48,000 nt of DNA from an uncultured Bacteroidales bacterium (GCA_903828645.1 CAIKNA010000016.1:1-48000); one strand, 5' to 3'. Positions 9,116 through 17,751 are shown, counted from the stretch's first letter. Notes: generated by a model from the letters alone, not told the origin. Numbers and translations are program-made.

Positions 9116-10546
9116 CTATAATTCACCTCTTCGATCAACTAACATTTTCCGGATTTCATTTGCTTTTTTTTCGGTGATATCATAATTCCACATGATCAAA
9201 ATTGCTAAAAGGCCTGTTATTGATGGAATAAGAATATCCGCAATTCTAAGTTTAGTAATGGTTTCAACCGTTTGGACCTTTATATTCTGATCAAATCCAA
9301 CCAGGTTTAATACTACGCCGCTGGTAAGTAGAGCAATTGCAGTTCCCAATTTAACCATCCACCAATAGACAGCACCAAATGTCCCTTCTTTTCTTGGCAT
9401 TCCGTTATTTAATTCATCCAAATCGCATACATCAGCCGTCATTGACATCATTAATGTAAACAGCCCGCCTATTCCGAAGGAAATTAAAGGAAGTGGTAAA
9501 AACATCAGCCACGGATTACCAGGATGAAATGCCCACCATTTTAGTGAATATCCAACTATGGATATTACCGTAGAAATTATAAAAGCATTTTTTTTACCTG
9601 TTTTTGTTGAAATGAAGGTAATGACAGGAATTACCATAAATGCTGTTGCAACAGCACTCAATGTGCCAAACCAAGCGGGCCATTGCCCCGCCGCATTGGT
9701 GTCGCCTGAGAACAAATAAAAAATTATGATAAAAAATGCAAACTGGGCTATAATCTGGAATCCGTTAAATATCAAAAATGTTGCTCCACACAATCTTAAG
9801 AAAGATCTGTTTGTTATTATCTGCTTCATGCTTTTAAAAAGAGCTTTCATATTATTAACAAACTCTTTAGCAGAAAGTTTGGCTCTGTTTGTTAAATGTG
9901 TCTGATCAATTTCTTTGCAAAACAGTGCCGGCATAATTCCCAATATCAGGCAAATGGCTCCAACCCAAAGGGAAAGGTTGCGAGCCCCCTCCGGGGCACT
10001 TGGATAGACATTTTGATTATAAATGATAAACCAGAACCAGGGAGCAATCATCCATGCAAATTGTCCCATAAATTGAGAAATTGCCATCAACCGTGTTCTT
10101 TCGTTATAGTCGGGAGTCATTTCATATCCCAATCCAATGAGTGGTGCGGCGAAAATAGTATAGCCAACGTAGAAAAAGAACGACATTATCAGAAAGTAGA
10201 AAAAATTATAGGTTTGACCATTTTCGGGATATAACTGCCACATTACCATAAATACTATTCCTGTAATAATAGCACCAATAAAGATATAGGGCTTCCGTCG
10301 TCCCCATCTGGAGACAGTGTTATCCGAAATAAATCCCATTACCGGGTCCATTACCGCATCAATCAGCCGTGGGATAGCAGCCAGTAATCCGGCCAAAACA
10401 GGATTCATTTTTAATGACAATACTAAAACAATCATAAAAACCCCCAGTGCGGCGGGAAATAATTGATTGGTTAAATGGCCTGAGCCGAAAGCAATTTTTT
10501 GCCTGAACGGTACAACATCTTTCGGCAATGTTTTGTAATGTTCCAT
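9116..10546 (-). CDS. GPH-family sugar:cation symporter (second copy), MFS
   Basis: A 476-residue inner-membrane transporter of the glycoside-pentoside-hexuronide family. Near residues 58-92 it has the signature AIPRLIDAVMDPVMGFISDN followed by RWGRRKPY. About twelve hydrophobic segments follow. It differs from the symporter at 82-1434 through most of its length, with a longer cytoplasmic loop in the middle (about residues 210-250), so the two are not a recent duplication and may take different substrates, for example branched versus linear oligosaccharides. It sits between the GH17-like genes (84 bp) and the glycosidase-barrel gene (96 bp). The gene order outer-membrane barrel, inner-membrane symporter, cytoplasmic hydrolases follows the presumed path of the sugar into the cell. 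Confidence 0.9.
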   Translation of the reverse strand: MEHYKTLPKDVVPFRQKIAFGSGHLTNQLFPAALGVFMIVLVLSLKMNPVLAGLLAAIPRLIDAVMDPVMGFISDNTVSRWGRRKPYIFIGAIITGIVFMVMWQLYPENGQTYNFFYFLIMSFFFYVGYTIFAAPLIGLGYEMTPDYNERTRLMAISQFMGQFAWMIAPWFWFIIYNQNVYPSAPEGARNLSLWVGAICLILGIMPALFCKEIDQTHLTNRAKLSAKEFVNNMKALFKSMKQIITNRSFLRLCGATFLIFNGFQIIAQFAFFIIIFYLFSGDTNAAGQWPAWFGTLSAVATAFMVIPVITFISTKTGKKNAFIISTVISIVGYSLKWWAFHPGNPWLMFLPLPLISFGIGGLFTLMMSMTADVCDLDELNNGMPRKEGTFGAVYWWMVKLGTAIALLTSGVVLNLVGFDQNIKVQTVETITKLRIADILIPSITGLLAILIMWNYDITEKKANEIRKMLVDRRGEL

Positions 10547-10630
10547 AGACTGGTTTTGTAAAGGTTAGTATTCTAATGAATCAGGCAGTCATCTCATTTG
10601 GTTTTTATGAATAGTATTCAATAATGGGAA

Positions 10631-11569
10631 TCAGATTATCCCGGGATAACAGTGGCTCATTACTGTTTTAGGTTTACGATCGACTGTAAAGAGGCCCCAG
10701 TGTTTTTCGGGTTCAAGGGCTTCGGGCGAACCTTTCCATGGTTCATCGAATGCTTCGAAGAAAAATGTCATAACACCTTCTTTTTCGCTCCATTCAACAA
10801 GGTCGTTATAATAGATTGCCTGAAATTCCTGGCTGACATTTTCGGGATTAATACCCCTTCCATTTGAATTGGTCGCCCAGCCTGCCTCGGTAATTATAAC
10901 GGGCTTCCCGGGATACCTGTCGGCAATGCCCTGATAGTTCTGTTTAGTGCATTCCATGGCCTCGTGAATGTGTTTGTACTCCCAAACCGGGTACGAGTGA
11001 ATGGAAATAAAATCAACTTCTTCTGCCAGGTACTTTAGTTTGTCGTGCCAGGGGAGATAATTCTCGCAAAAGGTAACCGGCTGTCTGGCTTCTTTTTTTA
11101 TCATCCTCACATAACTGATTACTTTGTCTACCGGTACAAAATGATCGGTCCAGTCTACAGTTGCTTCATTTCCGGCTGACAGGGAAAAAATAATATCCGG
11201 ATAACGGTTGGCAAGCCGAATCAGTTTTTCAACCTGGACAAGGTTGTCCCTCGTGTTTTTTTCAAGTTCCTCCTCGCTGAAAATTGTGCCCCAGGGACAA
11301 CCAAAATTGTTTAACTCCGCACCAATATAAGCCCCAAGCATCACTTTGAATTTCAGATTCTCTTTATCGATTACCTTTAAAACCATTTCGGCATGTAACC
11401 CGCTATCATACAAACGCAGGTAGGACCATTGATGTTGAAGGATCAGAAGGTCTTCCTTTATTTCCTCATAGGCAGGGAATATTCCGGATCCAGGACTTTG
11501 CCCTACCCTGTATCCCGAATAGCAGATTGCTTTTCCGGGTGCCATACCCAATGTTTGAAACAGATTCAT
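10631..11569 (-). CDS. GH17-like beta-1,3-glucanase/transglycosylase, cytoplasmic
   Basis: A 312-residue clan GH-A enzyme resembling family GH17. Motifs seen are QWSYLRLYDSG at the end of an early strand, SLSAGNEATVDW with the acid/base candidate Glu135, ISIHSYPVWEY, and VIITEAGWATNS with the nucleophile candidate Glu228. The protein begins MNLFQTLGMAPGKAICYSGY, with no signal peptide or membrane anchor, so it should stay in the cytoplasm. That is unusual for GH17, whose plant, fungal and many bacterial members are exported. With the neighbouring phosphorylase and symporters this points to intracellular hydrolysis or transglycosylation of imported beta-1,3-gluco-oligosaccharides. It is only 16 bp downstream of a second GH17-like gene from which it is clearly diverged. 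Confidence 0.82.
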   Translation of the reverse strand: MNLFQTLGMAPGKAICYSGYRVGQSPGSGIFPAYEEIKEDLLILQHQWSYLRLYDSGLHAEMVLKVIDKENLKFKVMLGAYIGAELNNFGCPWGTIFSEEELEKNTRDNLVQVEKLIRLANRYPDIIFSLSAGNEATVDWTDHFVPVDKVISYVRMIKKEARQPVTFCENYLPWHDKLKYLAEEVDFISIHSYPVWEYKHIHEAMECTKQNYQGIADRYPGKPVIITEAGWATNSNGRGINPENVSQEFQAIYYNDLVEWSEKEGVMTFFFEAFDEPWKGSPEALEPEKHWGLFTVDRKPKTVMSHCYPGII

Positions 11570-11585
11570 CCGGTATCCGATATTT

Positions 11586-12470
11586 TTAGTATTTCAATTT
11601 TCCGTCTTTATCCCAAAGTCCCCAGAATGCTCCAACATCGCCTTCACCACCCATTTTCCATGTTTCGTCGAAAGAGGAAAAATAGAACATCTCAATATCA
11701 GATTCTTTACTCCATATCTGGGCGTTGATAAAGTAGCGGATTGCATTGTTGAAGGATGGTTCGGAATCTTCAAAAGAGGTTCCCCGGTTTGGCCAGCCGG
11801 TTTCGGTTATGATCACTTTTTTGCTGTTTCCCGCATTCAATGCGCGATGATACATGTCTTTCATGTAGAGCAGCGAATAGTCGGTGTGACAGCCTTCCCA
11901 GAAGGGATAGCAGTTTGCGAAAATGATATCGCAAGCCTCTGTTATCGCAGGCCGGTTGCAGAATTCATAATATGCATCAACATAACCAACAGGAATTCCG
12001 GGTAATTCATCCTTAACGTGCCGGATATATTTTAACAATTCCTCCTCCGTCAAATCTTCACGATACAGAACTTCATTACCCACAGCAACCAAATCGGCAT
12101 AACCATCTTTGGCAACCTTGATAACATTGGCTATCTCTGCTTCATTTATTACCTCATTTTCTCCCAGCCAGGCTCCGACCATTGTTTTTAAACCAAATTC
12201 TTTTGCAATGCGTGGAATCATTTCATTTCCATCGGTACACGAAAAAGTCCTGATCCATTTGGCATAGGGCCTGATGATTTCGATTTTGTTGCGGATTTGC
12301 TCCTCGGTAATGAGAGAACCTGGCTCCTGGCCTTCAAGATAGGGGCTGAAGCATATACCATGCATGCCTTTTTTAAGCACCGTGGTAAAGATGGATCGCA
12401 GATCTGCTGTTGATTTATTCGTGAAGTCCTGGCCGGCCAACGAGAGTATGTACTCACTTCTAAATGACAT
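11586..12470 (-). CDS. GH17-like beta-1,3-glucanase/transglycosylase, cytoplasmic (second copy)
   Basis: A 294-residue GH17-like protein. Key motifs are GICFSPYLEGQEPG near residue 38, WIRTFSCTDGNE, LVAVGNEVLYRED with the acid/base candidate Glu133, IIFANCYPFWEG, and VIITETGWPNRG with the nucleophile candidate Glu223; the last is the classical GH17 signature. No signal peptide is present (MSFRSEYILSLAGQDF), so it is predicted to be cytoplasmic like its neighbour. The length is that of a bare TIM barrel with no accessory domain. It lies 39 bp after the phosphorylase gene and 16 bp before the other GH17-like gene, so the three are probably translated from one message. Division of labour between the two GH17 proteins, such as chain length or branch preference, cannot be read from sequence. 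Confidence 0.86.
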   Translation of the reverse strand: MSFRSEYILSLAGQDFTNKSTADLRSIFTTVLKKGMHGICFSPYLEGQEPGSLITEEQIRNKIEIIRPYAKWIRTFSCTDGNEMIPRIAKEFGLKTMVGAWLGENEVINEAEIANVIKVAKDGYADLVAVGNEVLYREDLTEEELLKYIRHVKDELPGIPVGYVDAYYEFCNRPAITEACDIIFANCYPFWEGCHTDYSLLYMKDMYHRALNAGNSKKVIITETGWPNRGTSFEDSEPSFNNAIRYFINAQIWSKESDIEMFYFSSFDETWKMGGEGDVGAFWGLWDKDGKLKY

Positions 12471-12509
12471 ATTGATTTTCTCTCTAATTTAAAATGCAGT
12501 GAAAAATAT

Positions 12510-15500
12510 TTAGTTGACTAAATTCCTGAATGAAACTTCAATCTGAATCAGTTCACCTGTACGCTGAAATATTTTGGAACTCATCTCTTTTCCCAGGGTA
12601 TGACCTGTTATCAATATCTGGTTTCCACCAACGGATGTGATTGCCAATTTATCTTCGAGCGAAGTGCTGTAAACAATCGGAACCTGACAGAAAGTAAATC
12701 CCAGTTGTCCCTGTTTAAGGATTATTTGCTGCCGCTCTCCCCGGAGGTTAAAATATTCGAAAATACTTTCCTGATTCAATAACTCATTGGGATCGAGCAG
12801 GGAGAACTGGAATACAATTTCTCCATCCTGTATATGAATACCTAATTCTCTCATGCGTGAAAGGAAGTCTTCTTTCACCTGTCCGGTCATCCCGGGCTGT
12901 TGCGCACCTGCATTTGCGGGTGTGTGTGAATAGGGGTCCGTTGGAAAAGCCCCGTATAAATCAGGAGATTTATTCAACCCAATTCCAGCTTTGATTTCGA
13001 AATAGTGATCTTTAATTTTTCCAACTACAACCGGGTCGGCCTGTTCATAAACGCCTTTAAAATAGCATTCCTGGGCTGCAAGCAATAGTTTTGAAACCAT
13101 ATGCCAGTAAATGCTTCCCAATCCCTCATACCCATAAAATGTACCCGACCTGCCGGTAAACGACTGATGATCGAAAAGCGTTTCGAAAATTGCTAAAATC
13201 TTATCTTTTTCTTCGTCGAGAAGAAGGGCATATTTGGCAGGATCAAGATGGTTTAGGGCTTCTTCCAAAACGGCTGCATTGCGAAATGTTCCATTAAAGT
13301 GGAAATTACCCAGATCATCTTTACTTAATATGGATGAATCGGAGTCGGCAATTAGTTTGCTCAAAAGTTTTGATTCCTTAACCTTACTGCCGGGTATGTT
13401 GTTTTTCTGGCTGAAGAGAGGCAATTGCCTGTCGGGATAAAGCAAGTAACTATATTGGTCGCGACGAAATAAACTACTACATTTCAGCGAGATAAGAACA
13501 CCGAGGCTTTCCTCAACCGACAAGTACCCTGAACTCAGAACAGCTACCTGCCCTTCGAGCATTTCGTACAAATGACGGATTGAAACACTTTGTTCGGAGA
13601 ATGAAATCAGGTTATAGGCATGATACAGCCCATCCTCCCGTTTATTGACTCTTATGGACTGATCCATATATCCCAGTGCGAGTCGGGTGAATTCAGATAA
13701 ACTTTTTACCTGGACCGCTATCTTGCGGCCTGAGAAAGATTTTTCGTATATGGTGTTTCTGTAATCGCTTCCGGCTTCGCCAAGACTATCTGCAAAATGA
13801 CGCCTGGCGGAATTCGAAAATCCCGTTTCGACCAAGGCTGCGTTATCAGCAAAAAGAGTAAATATTCTGTCGAACAGGGTTTTTACTTCTTCTGAAATAC
13901 TGATTTCCAGATCAGTGGATTCGTTAAACCGTTCGGACCATAATTTCAGGAACCGCCTCAAGTAACAGAGTGTAACCATTGAAGCTCCGTTACCAACCAG
14001 GGCATTGTTTGCATCGTTCCATTCAGGGCGTTGGGTGTTGAGCCAGATGCCTGCTTCGGGTATAAAATTGCTTAGCTTGGCAAGCAAGGTCACCAGAATT
14101 TTTTCGGTAAGATTAACCCTGTATATTTCATTATCCCTGCCTTTCAACAAAACACCGTCAGCACCTGTTTTACGGACCAGGTCCTTAATTTTATCATTTA
14201 AATCAAAATCAAAGACAATGGTATCTTTCGGATTTTTTACAATCCCGGCGTATGGTTTTATGTGGTAAGGGATATTTGCATAAACAAACATTTCCTTTTT
14301 CAACAAGGCATCCAGGGTGCCCGGATGAAATTCACCGGATAATTCCAGGAATTTCTGCAGGTAAATAATCTGGTGGTCGCCCCAGTAGCCAATATAGGCC
14401 CATGGATCGTGAGGATCGGGGCATTCCCAGTCGATGCCTTCCCGGGTAACCCGGTATGGATTGTAACCATCGGCTGTTGTAGCATTTAAAAATTTGCAGA
14501 TCATTCCTTTCAAAAATTCAGGATAGGAAAGGCTGAGGGCTTCCCAGTTCTGAAAAATATCGCGCCAGTTTCCCTGGTAATTTAATTTTACGGAACCATC
14601 CGGATTTTTGGTTTCAATCGAAAACTGGTTCCATGGGCGGCTCGGATCGCCATGCCTGCGGCTGAAAGTGAGAGGCAGATATTCGCAGCAAATCCTGATC
14701 AGGTCAAAATCTGAAATGCCCTCGGCAAGCCTGACCAACTCAATATAGCTGATTTTTTCGGGAAGCTGGTCGAGCCAGTTCTTATGTTTTGCTGATATAT
14801 CTTTATTTATTTGCCCTGCAAACAAGATAAAGTCTGTTTTGTCAAGTGTGTAATTGTTGTTGAAAATTCCGCCCCTCATTACATTGAACAGGGTGTTGGA
14901 GAAATGGCGGGCATAACTTAATTCATCATTGCTCATCTGCAATCCGTCAGCGCTGCAAACAATTTTCTTCAGGTTCAATGTTCCCTTTTCAATATCAGCG
15001 TTAACCAGCTGTTTTATGTTATTCCTGGTTTTTAATGCATTGCCGATGTTGGCAACATCGCCACTTTCCTGGTTAATTTCAGCCACAATCATCCAATCCC
15101 TGCTGGCATCTTTTTCAAGTTTAAGGCTTGTACTCACATAATAAGCCCCTCGTGTTGCCCTTATATCGGTCTCTGTTTCAACAGCCTGTCCTTTTTTGAA
15201 GTTCTCAACCTGGCGGTTGGAAATAAGAACCTTTGCATCCTGATTTAATCCGACTGACCAAACGGTTGTTGCTTTAAGCGATTCGCTTGGCTCGGCGCGG
15301 TCAACCGGAATAGAACTTAGCATATACAGGCCAAGTTTGGCATCTTCAATCAATTCACATTTCTTATAGGCATCGAGCAAAGAACTGAATGCGTTCTGGA
15401 AATCGAAATCAACACCATTGGGTAAAATGTTCTTAATCCCGTCGAGAATGTCAACCGTAACCAAGCCACTGTTGTGATTGCTGATAACCGACTTCTTTAC

Positions 15501-16013
15501 GAACCCAAATTTTTCGCTGTTGTACCAGCCGTATCGAAATCCCACACCCAGGTCAACATTAATCTCTTCGAAAATGATTTTATTGCCGTAAATGCTTTTA
15601 TAGAGATTTCTTTCGATTGTATAAATTTTCTCCGACCCGGTTGAAAAAGGTTCCCATAAATAGGTTTTCTCATCCCTGCCTACCAGCAGGTATGTTTTAC
15701 TTCCGGTAATGCCCCTGCTATCATGAATTTTATCAACAGTATAATAAGGAAACAAAGCGTTATTACGGTCTTTCCTTCCTGCTGAAAGCGAGCCGTTGCT
15801 CGAAATGAACATCCAGTGATCGGAATCACTCACAATGGTCATAAAGAAATCAGGCATCTGGTTGCAGTTGCTGATTTTGTAAAATGTTTCGTTTTCAATT
15901 TCCTCAAACCGCCCCTCAACCTTTGCACTGTGGCACTTAATCTGAGCGTTTCCTAAATAGATTGATTTTTCATTCATACCATTGTGTGTAGTAAAATCAT
16001 AAATTTCATGCAT
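12510..16013 (-). CDS. Beta-1,3-oligoglucan phosphorylase-like enzyme (GH149/GH161, GH94-related)
   Basis: A 1167-residue cytoplasmic protein with no signal peptide. Its size and fold signals match the large inverting phosphorylases GH149 and GH161, which split beta-1,3-gluco-oligosaccharides with phosphate to give alpha-glucose-1-phosphate. There is an N-terminal beta-sandwich with GSLSAGRKDRNNALFPYYTV (about 74-93). The (alpha/alpha)6-barrel portion contains RRHGDPSRPWN (about 452-462), GNWRDIFQNWEAL (about 481-493), DPWAYIGYWGDHQ (about 537-549) and RPEWNDANNALVGNG (about 662-676). In the last, Asp667 is the best candidate for the general acid by analogy with the WND motif of GH94. GH149 versus GH161 cannot be decided by eye. 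An internal Met13 (15977) is an alternative start. It is the first gene of the cytoplasmic part of the locus, 265 bp downstream of the T9SS gene with a hairpin between them. Confidence 0.8.
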   Translation of the reverse strand: MHEIYDFTTHNGMNEKSIYLGNAQIKCHSAKVEGRFEEIENETFYKISNCNQMPDFFMTIVSDSDHWMFISSNGSLSAGRKDRNNALFPYYTVDKIHDSRGITGSKTYLLVGRDEKTYLWEPFSTGSEKIYTIERNLYKSIYGNKIIFEEINVDLGVGFRYGWYNSEKFGFVKKSVISNHNSGLVTVDILDGIKNILPNGVDFDFQNAFSSLLDAYKKCELIEDAKLGLYMLSSIPVDRAEPSESLKATTVWSVGLNQDAKVLISNRQVENFKKGQAVETETDIRATRGAYYVSTSLKLEKDASRDWMIVAEINQESGDVANIGNALKTRNNIKQLVNADIEKGTLNLKKIVCSADGLQMSNDELSYARHFSNTLFNVMRGGIFNNNYTLDKTDFILFAGQINKDISAKHKNWLDQLPEKISYIELVRLAEGISDFDLIRICCEYLPLTFSRRHGDPSRPWNQFSIETKNPDGSVKLNYQGNWRDIFQNWEALSLSYPEFLKGMICKFLNATTADGYNPYRVTREGIDWECPDPHDPWAYIGYWGDHQIIYLQKFLELSGEFHPGTLDALLKKEMFVYANIPYHIKPYAGIVKNPKDTIVFDFDLNDKIKDLVRKTGADGVLLKGRDNEIYRVNLTEKILVTLLAKLSNFIPEAGIWLNTQRPEWNDANNALVGNGASMVTLCYLRRFLKLWSERFNESTDLEISISEEVKTLFDRIFTLFADNAALVETGFSNSARRHFADSLGEAGSDYRNTIYEKSFSGRKIAVQVKSLSEFTRLALGYMDQSIRVNKREDGLYHAYNLISFSEQSVSIRHLYEMLEGQVAVLSSGYLSVEESLGVLISLKCSSLFRRDQYSYLLYPDRQLPLFSQKNNIPGSKVKESKLLSKLIADSDSSILSKDDLGNFHFNGTFRNAAVLEEALNHLDPAKYALLLDEEKDKILAIFETLFDHQSFTGRSGTFYGYEGLGSIYWHMVSKLLLAAQECYFKGVYEQADPVVVGKIKDHYFEIKAGIGLNKSPDLYGAFPTDPYSHTPANAGAQQPGMTGQVKEDFLSRMRELGIHIQDGEIVFQFSLLDPNELLNQESIFEYFNLRGERQQIILKQGQLGFTFCQVPIVYSTSLEDKLAITSVGGNQILITGHTLGKEMSSKIFQRTGELIQIEVSFRNLVN

Positions 16014-16202
16014 TTACGATTAACTTTTGAGCCCGGCAGTACTACAGCCCCAAATCATAGAAGTAAACAGCATCTTCAAGCAACCAAATTCGAGAAGGAA
16101 CAATTATGAATTAGAATTTTCACCTCATCTTATCGGGCAAAAAGTTCAGAAAATAAAACCCACAGATTGGAACCCGCGGATACGGGAAAAGAATCAACAA
16201 AA

Positions 16203-16244
16203 TCTATTCATCCCCTCCCTAATCTGACAGAAGGGATGAATAGA
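16203..16244 (-). terminator. Hairpin between the T9SS binding-protein gene and the phosphorylase gene
   Basis: A perfect 12-bp inverted repeat (16203-16214 with 16233-16244, TCTATTCATCCC and its complement) around an 18-nt loop lies 35 bp after the stop codon of the upstream gene. On the minus strand the hairpin is followed by GATTTTGTTGATTCTTTT, which is T-rich but interrupted. It could be a leaky terminator or an mRNA 3'-end stabiliser that lets the secreted protein be made in excess of the downstream enzymes. Confidence 0.65.
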
Positions 16245-16278
16245 CTGAGGGACCTGCTATTAATAGCCGGGATGATAC

Positions 16279-17613
16279 TTACTTCTTCATAAACATGGAA
16301 GTAAATGTTTTGCCATTTGTGTCTGTTATCTTTATATTGTACACACCTGTTGCAAGGTCGCTTACATTGACACTCTGTGCTACATTCCCATATTCTTTTA
16401 CCCGGGCACCTAAAACATTGTAAACAGCAACTTTGCTTAAGGTTGTATTTGATCTGATGTACAGGTTGTTTTCGGCAGGGTTGGGATATACTGACACATT
16501 GTTATTAAGTGCATTCAGGTTGTTTACATCGGTATAAACCCCAAAATACATATCGTCCCAGTAGTATGTTTTCTCGCCGGCAATTGCCCCTGTTGTTCCG
16601 AAATTGAAAAAGATGGATGCCTTGTTGTATGATTTGGCAAGGTTCAACGGGGCGGTTCCCGGGGCCTGGTTGCTAAAGTCAAAAACCAATATTTGCCAGG
16701 CTGAGGCTAATGTGGTGTTTGCTTCGGTTTCAACACTGATGGTTGGATCGTTTGAAGCTTCAACTTTAAGCCGGACAGGAGTTCCGGAAGTTGGTGACCA
16801 AACTCTCACACTCATTTTAGTTGATCCTGCTGCAAATGGAACCGGATTGGCAAAACCAGCCGTACCACCAACGGTGGTTCCCGCCCAGGTTTCGGCAGTT
16901 GCGGTTTTGATGGTTTTAGCCACATGATTAGTCGGGTTGGCAGGATCAATGGTAATTTCTGACACAGTGCCCCCAAAATCGGTCAACCCGTAATTCAGGG
17001 TTGCATTTTCGAATGTAACCGGCAGATTAACGGCTGGGGGGGGGGGGCCCACGTAAAATTCCATATCATCCCAATAGTATGTTTTCTCGCCGGCAATGGC
17101 CCCTGTTGTTCCGAAATTGAAAAAGATGGATGCTTTATTGTAGGAATTGGCAAAGTTAATCGGAGCAGTTCCGGCAGCCTGGTTGCTGAAGTTGAAAATC
17201 AAAGTGTCCCATGCTGAAGCAACAGTCGTGACGGCTTCAGTTTCGACACTGATGGTCGGATCGTTTGCAGCTTCAACTTTAAGCCGGATAGGAGTTCCGG
17301 AAGTTGGTGACCAAACCCGTACTCTCATGAGAGTTGACCCGGGGGCAAAAGGAACCGGGGTGGCAAAACCAACCGTACCCCCGACGGTGGTTCCCGCCCA
17401 GGTTTCGGCTGTTGCAGTTTTAATTGTTTTAGCTACATGATTAGCTGAGTTTGTTGGATCAACAATGATTTCAGAAGCAGTGCCACCGAAATCCGTCAAA
17501 GCATAATAGTTCGGTGTAGTGTTTTCAAAAGTTACGGGCAAATTCAATGCTTGTCCAAAGCAAAACGCCGAAATAAACATGCTCAGAGATGCAAATAGTA
17601 ATTGTTTTTTCAT
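16279..17613 (-). CDS. T9SS-secreted protein with two tandem carbohydrate-binding-like modules
   Basis: I start this protein at the ATG at 17613 (MKKQLLFASLSMFISAFCFG), which gives a clean signal peptide and 444 residues; the longer open frame adds 31 residues of no signal-like character. Two modules of about 167 residues follow (about 23-188 and 194-360), each running from LPVTFENTT/ATLN to TYYWDDM. They are mostly identical to each other and are joined by a Gly-Pro4 linker. The C-terminal part has VYPNPAENNLYIRSNTT and ends TFTSMFMKK, a type A T9SS sorting domain, so the protein is exported and attached to the surface or released. The modules look like jelly-roll carbohydrate-binding domains, and no catalytic residues are evident. 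As the promoter-proximal gene of the glucan locus it may be a beta-glucan-binding surface protein; the ligand is inference. Confidence 0.8.
   Translation of the reverse strand: MKKQLLFASLSMFISAFCFGQALNLPVTFENTTPNYYALTDFGGTASEIIVDPTNSANHVAKTIKTATAETWAGTTVGGTVGFATPVPFAPGSTLMRVRVWSPTSGTPIRLKVEAANDPTISVETEAVTTVASAWDTLIFNFSNQAAGTAPINFANSYNKASIFFNFGTTGAIAGEKTYYWDDMEFYVGPPPPAVNLPVTFENATLNYGLTDFGGTVSEITIDPANPTNHVAKTIKTATAETWAGTTVGGTAGFANPVPFAAGSTKMSVRVWSPTSGTPVRLKVEASNDPTISVETEANTTLASAWQILVFDFSNQAPGTAPLNLAKSYNKASIFFNFGTTGAIAGEKTYYWDDMYFGVYTDVNNLNALNNNVSVYPNPAENNLYIRSNTTLSKVAVYNVLGARVKEYGNVAQSVNVSDLATGVYNIKITDTNGKTFTSMFMKK
16533..17547 (-). repeat. Internal 513-bp tandem duplication
   Basis: The two binding modules are encoded by a direct duplication with a period of 513 bp (for example the block beginning AGTATGTTTTCTCGCCGGCA occurs at 16563 and 17076). 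Long stretches differ only at scattered, mostly synonymous positions, which indicates a recent duplication or ongoing homogenisation. Boundaries are approximate. Confidence 0.88.
17036..17047 (-). repeat. Homopolymer of 12 G (C12 on the coding strand)
   Basis: A run of 12 identical bases lies exactly in the linker between the two duplicated modules and encodes the end of a Gly codon and four Pro codons. The present length keeps the frame open through the second module and the sorting domain. Gain or loss of one base would cut off both. Such tracts are classic slippage sites, and also a common place for assembly or sequencing error. Confidence 0.9.
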
Positions 17614-17658
17614 AATTTTTGGTTTGTTTAAGAAGATTAATGGTATGATTTGACAAAG

Positions 17659-17666
17659 CAAACATA
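17659..17666 (-). promoter_or_regulatory. Candidate Bacteroidota -7 promoter element
   Basis: On the minus strand this reads TATGTTTG, a full match to the Bacteroidota consensus TAnnTTTG. It lies 45 bp before the ATG of the T9SS binding-protein gene. No good -33 TTTG partner is present (the matching place has TTTTT), which is typical of promoters that need an activator. Confidence 0.5.
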
Positions 17667-17696
17667 GCTTACTATTCCATCGATTAAAAATATACA

Positions 17697-17715
17697 GTTG
17701 CATCAAATATGCAAC
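17697..17715. promoter_or_regulatory. Candidate operator: 19-bp dyad
   Basis: The sequence GTTGCAT-CAAAT-ATGCAAC is a perfect 7-bp inverted repeat with a 5-bp spacer. Its near edge is 30 bp upstream of the candidate -7 element, where a class II activator would touch RNA polymerase. A dyad of this size suits a dimeric LuxR/GerE-type helix-turn-helix such as the one in the adjacent regulator. Confidence 0.5.
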
Positions 17716-17730
17716 AACTCCTTGCAGACT

Positions 17731-17751
17731 ATTACATCAATATTACATCAA
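17731..17751. repeat. Tandem direct repeat with 11-bp period
   Basis: ATTACATCAA occurs twice (17731-17740 and 17742-17751), separated by one base, so the copies lie one helical turn apart on the same DNA face. It is 64-92 bp upstream of the candidate -7 element and may be a second protein-binding site. Confidence 0.5.
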
